A stretch of 5,200 nt of DNA from an uncultured Marmoricola sp. (GTDB lineage Bacteria > Actinomycetota > Actinomycetes > Propionibacteriales > Nocardioidaceae), in the NCBI GenBank assembly GCA_937868455.1, contig CALMMO010000510.1, positions 1 to 5,200 of the forward strand, read 5' to 3'. Below the pieces are notes generated by a model, which ran no database searches, was not told the DNA's origin, and saw only the letters and a program-made list of their open reading frames with translations. Numbering within the stretch: the first letter of the stretch is position 1; each line of letters opens with the position of its first letter. Both the position numbers and the translations under genes were made by a program. Shown here piece after piece: positions 4,419 through 5,200 of the stretch.

Positions 4419-5171
4419 CTACTTGCGCCCCAAGGACTGCAACCTTTGAAGAGCCTCGAAGGGCACAAATCGCGTCGCGGCAACGATCCCCTTGTAGAGG
4501 GGTGATGGCACCGAGACGGCCTTGTTGGAGTCGAGGTCTTTGAGTGCGTCGCGTACCAGGCGGTCAGCGTCGAGCCACATGAAATCTGGTGCGGAGCCGC
4601 GGCTGACTTGCATCCGCTCGTGGAACTCGGTGACGACAAACCCAGGGCACAGTGCCATGACACTCACACCCTTGGCGGAGTACTCCGAATGCGCCCACCG
4701 CGACAGCGAGGTGACGTAGGCCTTCGCTGCGGAGTACGTCCCACGCGGCAAGAAGCCCGCCACGCTAGAGACGTTGATGATCTGCCCACTACCGCTCTCG
4801 ACCATGGGGCCAAGGGCTGCGTGCATCAAACGCATGACGGCGACCACGAGTACGTCGTGCATCGCCTGCTCATCTTCCACCGAATTTGCCAGGAACGGCT
4901 TCTTCAGCCCAAATCCAGCATTGCTCACCAACATGTCGATGCCACCCGCCGCAAGCCGGGATTCAACTTGAGCAAGTTGGGTGCGATCGGCTAGGTCAGC
5001 GGGCATGACCTCGACGCTCACGCCGTACGTCCCACGCAACTCACCGGCGGTGGCGTTGAGTCGGGTTTGGTCTCGGGCAACCAGGACCAAGTCGTAGCCC
5101 CTCTCGGCGAGTTGGCGAGCGAAAGAGGAGCCGATGCCGGCCGTCGGGCCGGTGATGAGTGCAGTTGCCAT
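4419..5171 (-). CDS. Short-chain dehydrogenase/reductase (classical SDR, DltE-like)
   Basis: A 250-residue cytosolic NAD(P)-dependent oxidoreductase of normal classical-SDR length. With Met at 5171 as residue 1, the Rossmann cofactor loop TGPTAGIG is at 7-14. Arg33 in VLVARD, after beta-2, suggests NADP(H) preference. ADLAD is at 58-62, NAG at 84-86, and the catalytic residues are Ser136, Tyr146 and Lys150 (NVSSVAG...TYSAAKAYV). The PG turn is at 176-177. The Ser-Tyr distance is 10 residues, against 13 in FabG, a shorter loop that I associate with actinobacterial SDRs of this type. An upstream in-frame ATG at 5183 would add MLCS. I prefer 5171 because the fold starts there and a CATGCT hexamer, close to TANNNT, lies 7 nt before it. 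Neither start has a Shine-Dalgarno. It is convergent with the DUF6758-like gene. Substrate is unknown. Confidence 0.88.
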   Translation of the reverse strand: MATALITGPTAGIGSSFARQLAERGYDLVLVARDQTRLNATAGELRGTYGVSVEVMPADLADRTQLAQVESRLAAGGIDMLVSNAGFGLKKPFLANSVEDEQAMHDVLVVAVMRLMHAALGPMVESGSGQIINVSSVAGFLPRGTYSAAKAYVTSLSRWAHSEYSAKGVSVMALCPGFVVTEFHERMQVSRGSAPDFMWLDADRLVRDALKDLDSNKAVSVPSPLYKGIVAATRFVPFEALQRLQSLGRK

Positions 5172-5200
5172 GGAGCAGAGCATGCCAGTGATGTGTCCAC

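Noticed and set aside
5172..5200. Upstream starts for the dehydrogenase (ATG 5183)
   Set aside because: It cannot be excluded, but the SDR fold begins with MATALITG at 5171 and the extra MLCS has no ribosome binding site in front.
1..5200. A new defence, toxin-antitoxin or biosynthetic system
   Set aside because: The complete genes belong to common families with mixed orientation and independent promoters. No nuclease, helicase, toxin, reverse transcriptase or carrier-protein motif was seen.
1..5200. tRNA, rRNA or known riboswitch
   Set aside because: No cloverleaf with a TTCRA-type arm, rRNA-like stretch or recognised riboswitch core was found in the intergenic regions on either strand.

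Overview
The window reads as ordinary chromosomal core or near-core DNA from a moderately high-GC actinobacterium. Three things point that way. The protein families are typical: a single-hotdog MaoC protein, an RHGET phosphatase resembling mycobacterial Rv3214, and a DUF6758-like zinc-ribbon protein. Most genes lack a Shine-Dalgarno sequence and instead have a TANNNT -10 hexamer 6-7 nt before the start codon, the arrangement of leaderless actinobacterial transcripts. Codon use is G/C-rich throughout. I see no mobile element, tRNA, rRNA, CRISPR array or phage gene. The species cannot be named from this sequence.

Layout. Positions 1-224 (minus) hold the N-terminal part of a membrane protein that runs off the window. 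It is divergent from a MaoC-family hotdog protein at 360-887 (plus), the only gene here with a canonical AGGAGG. Positions 888-1051 are a non-coding gap packed with overlapping inverted repeats, including a strong intrinsic terminator. An ornithine cyclodeaminase/mu-crystallin family dehydrogenase follows at 1052-2008 (plus). It converges, with only 2 bp between stop codons, on an MFS transporter at 2011-3141 (minus). The transporter is divergent, across just 24 bp, from a two-gene plus-strand operon: a histidine phosphatase (3166-3735) and a zinc-ribbon DUF6758-like protein (3739-4326). A 92-bp gap with a bidirectional terminator and a second long dyad separates that operon from a convergent short-chain dehydrogenase at 4419-5171 (minus).

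How the genes relate. No single pathway links them convincingly. The phosphatase and DUF6758-like gene are clearly co-transcribed, and the MFS gene shares a compact promoter with them. The MaoC and OCD-family enzymes point the same way but are separated by a terminator and a second promoter, so they are probably separate units.

The most notable signals are regulatory rather than coding. The first is a symmetric 24-bp divergent promoter in which two -10 hexamers share two bases and each lies exactly 7 nt from its own ATG. The second is a chain of overlapping hairpins downstream of the MaoC gene, containing two identical 12-bp quasi-palindromes exactly 42 bp apart. I found no convincing new multi-gene system.
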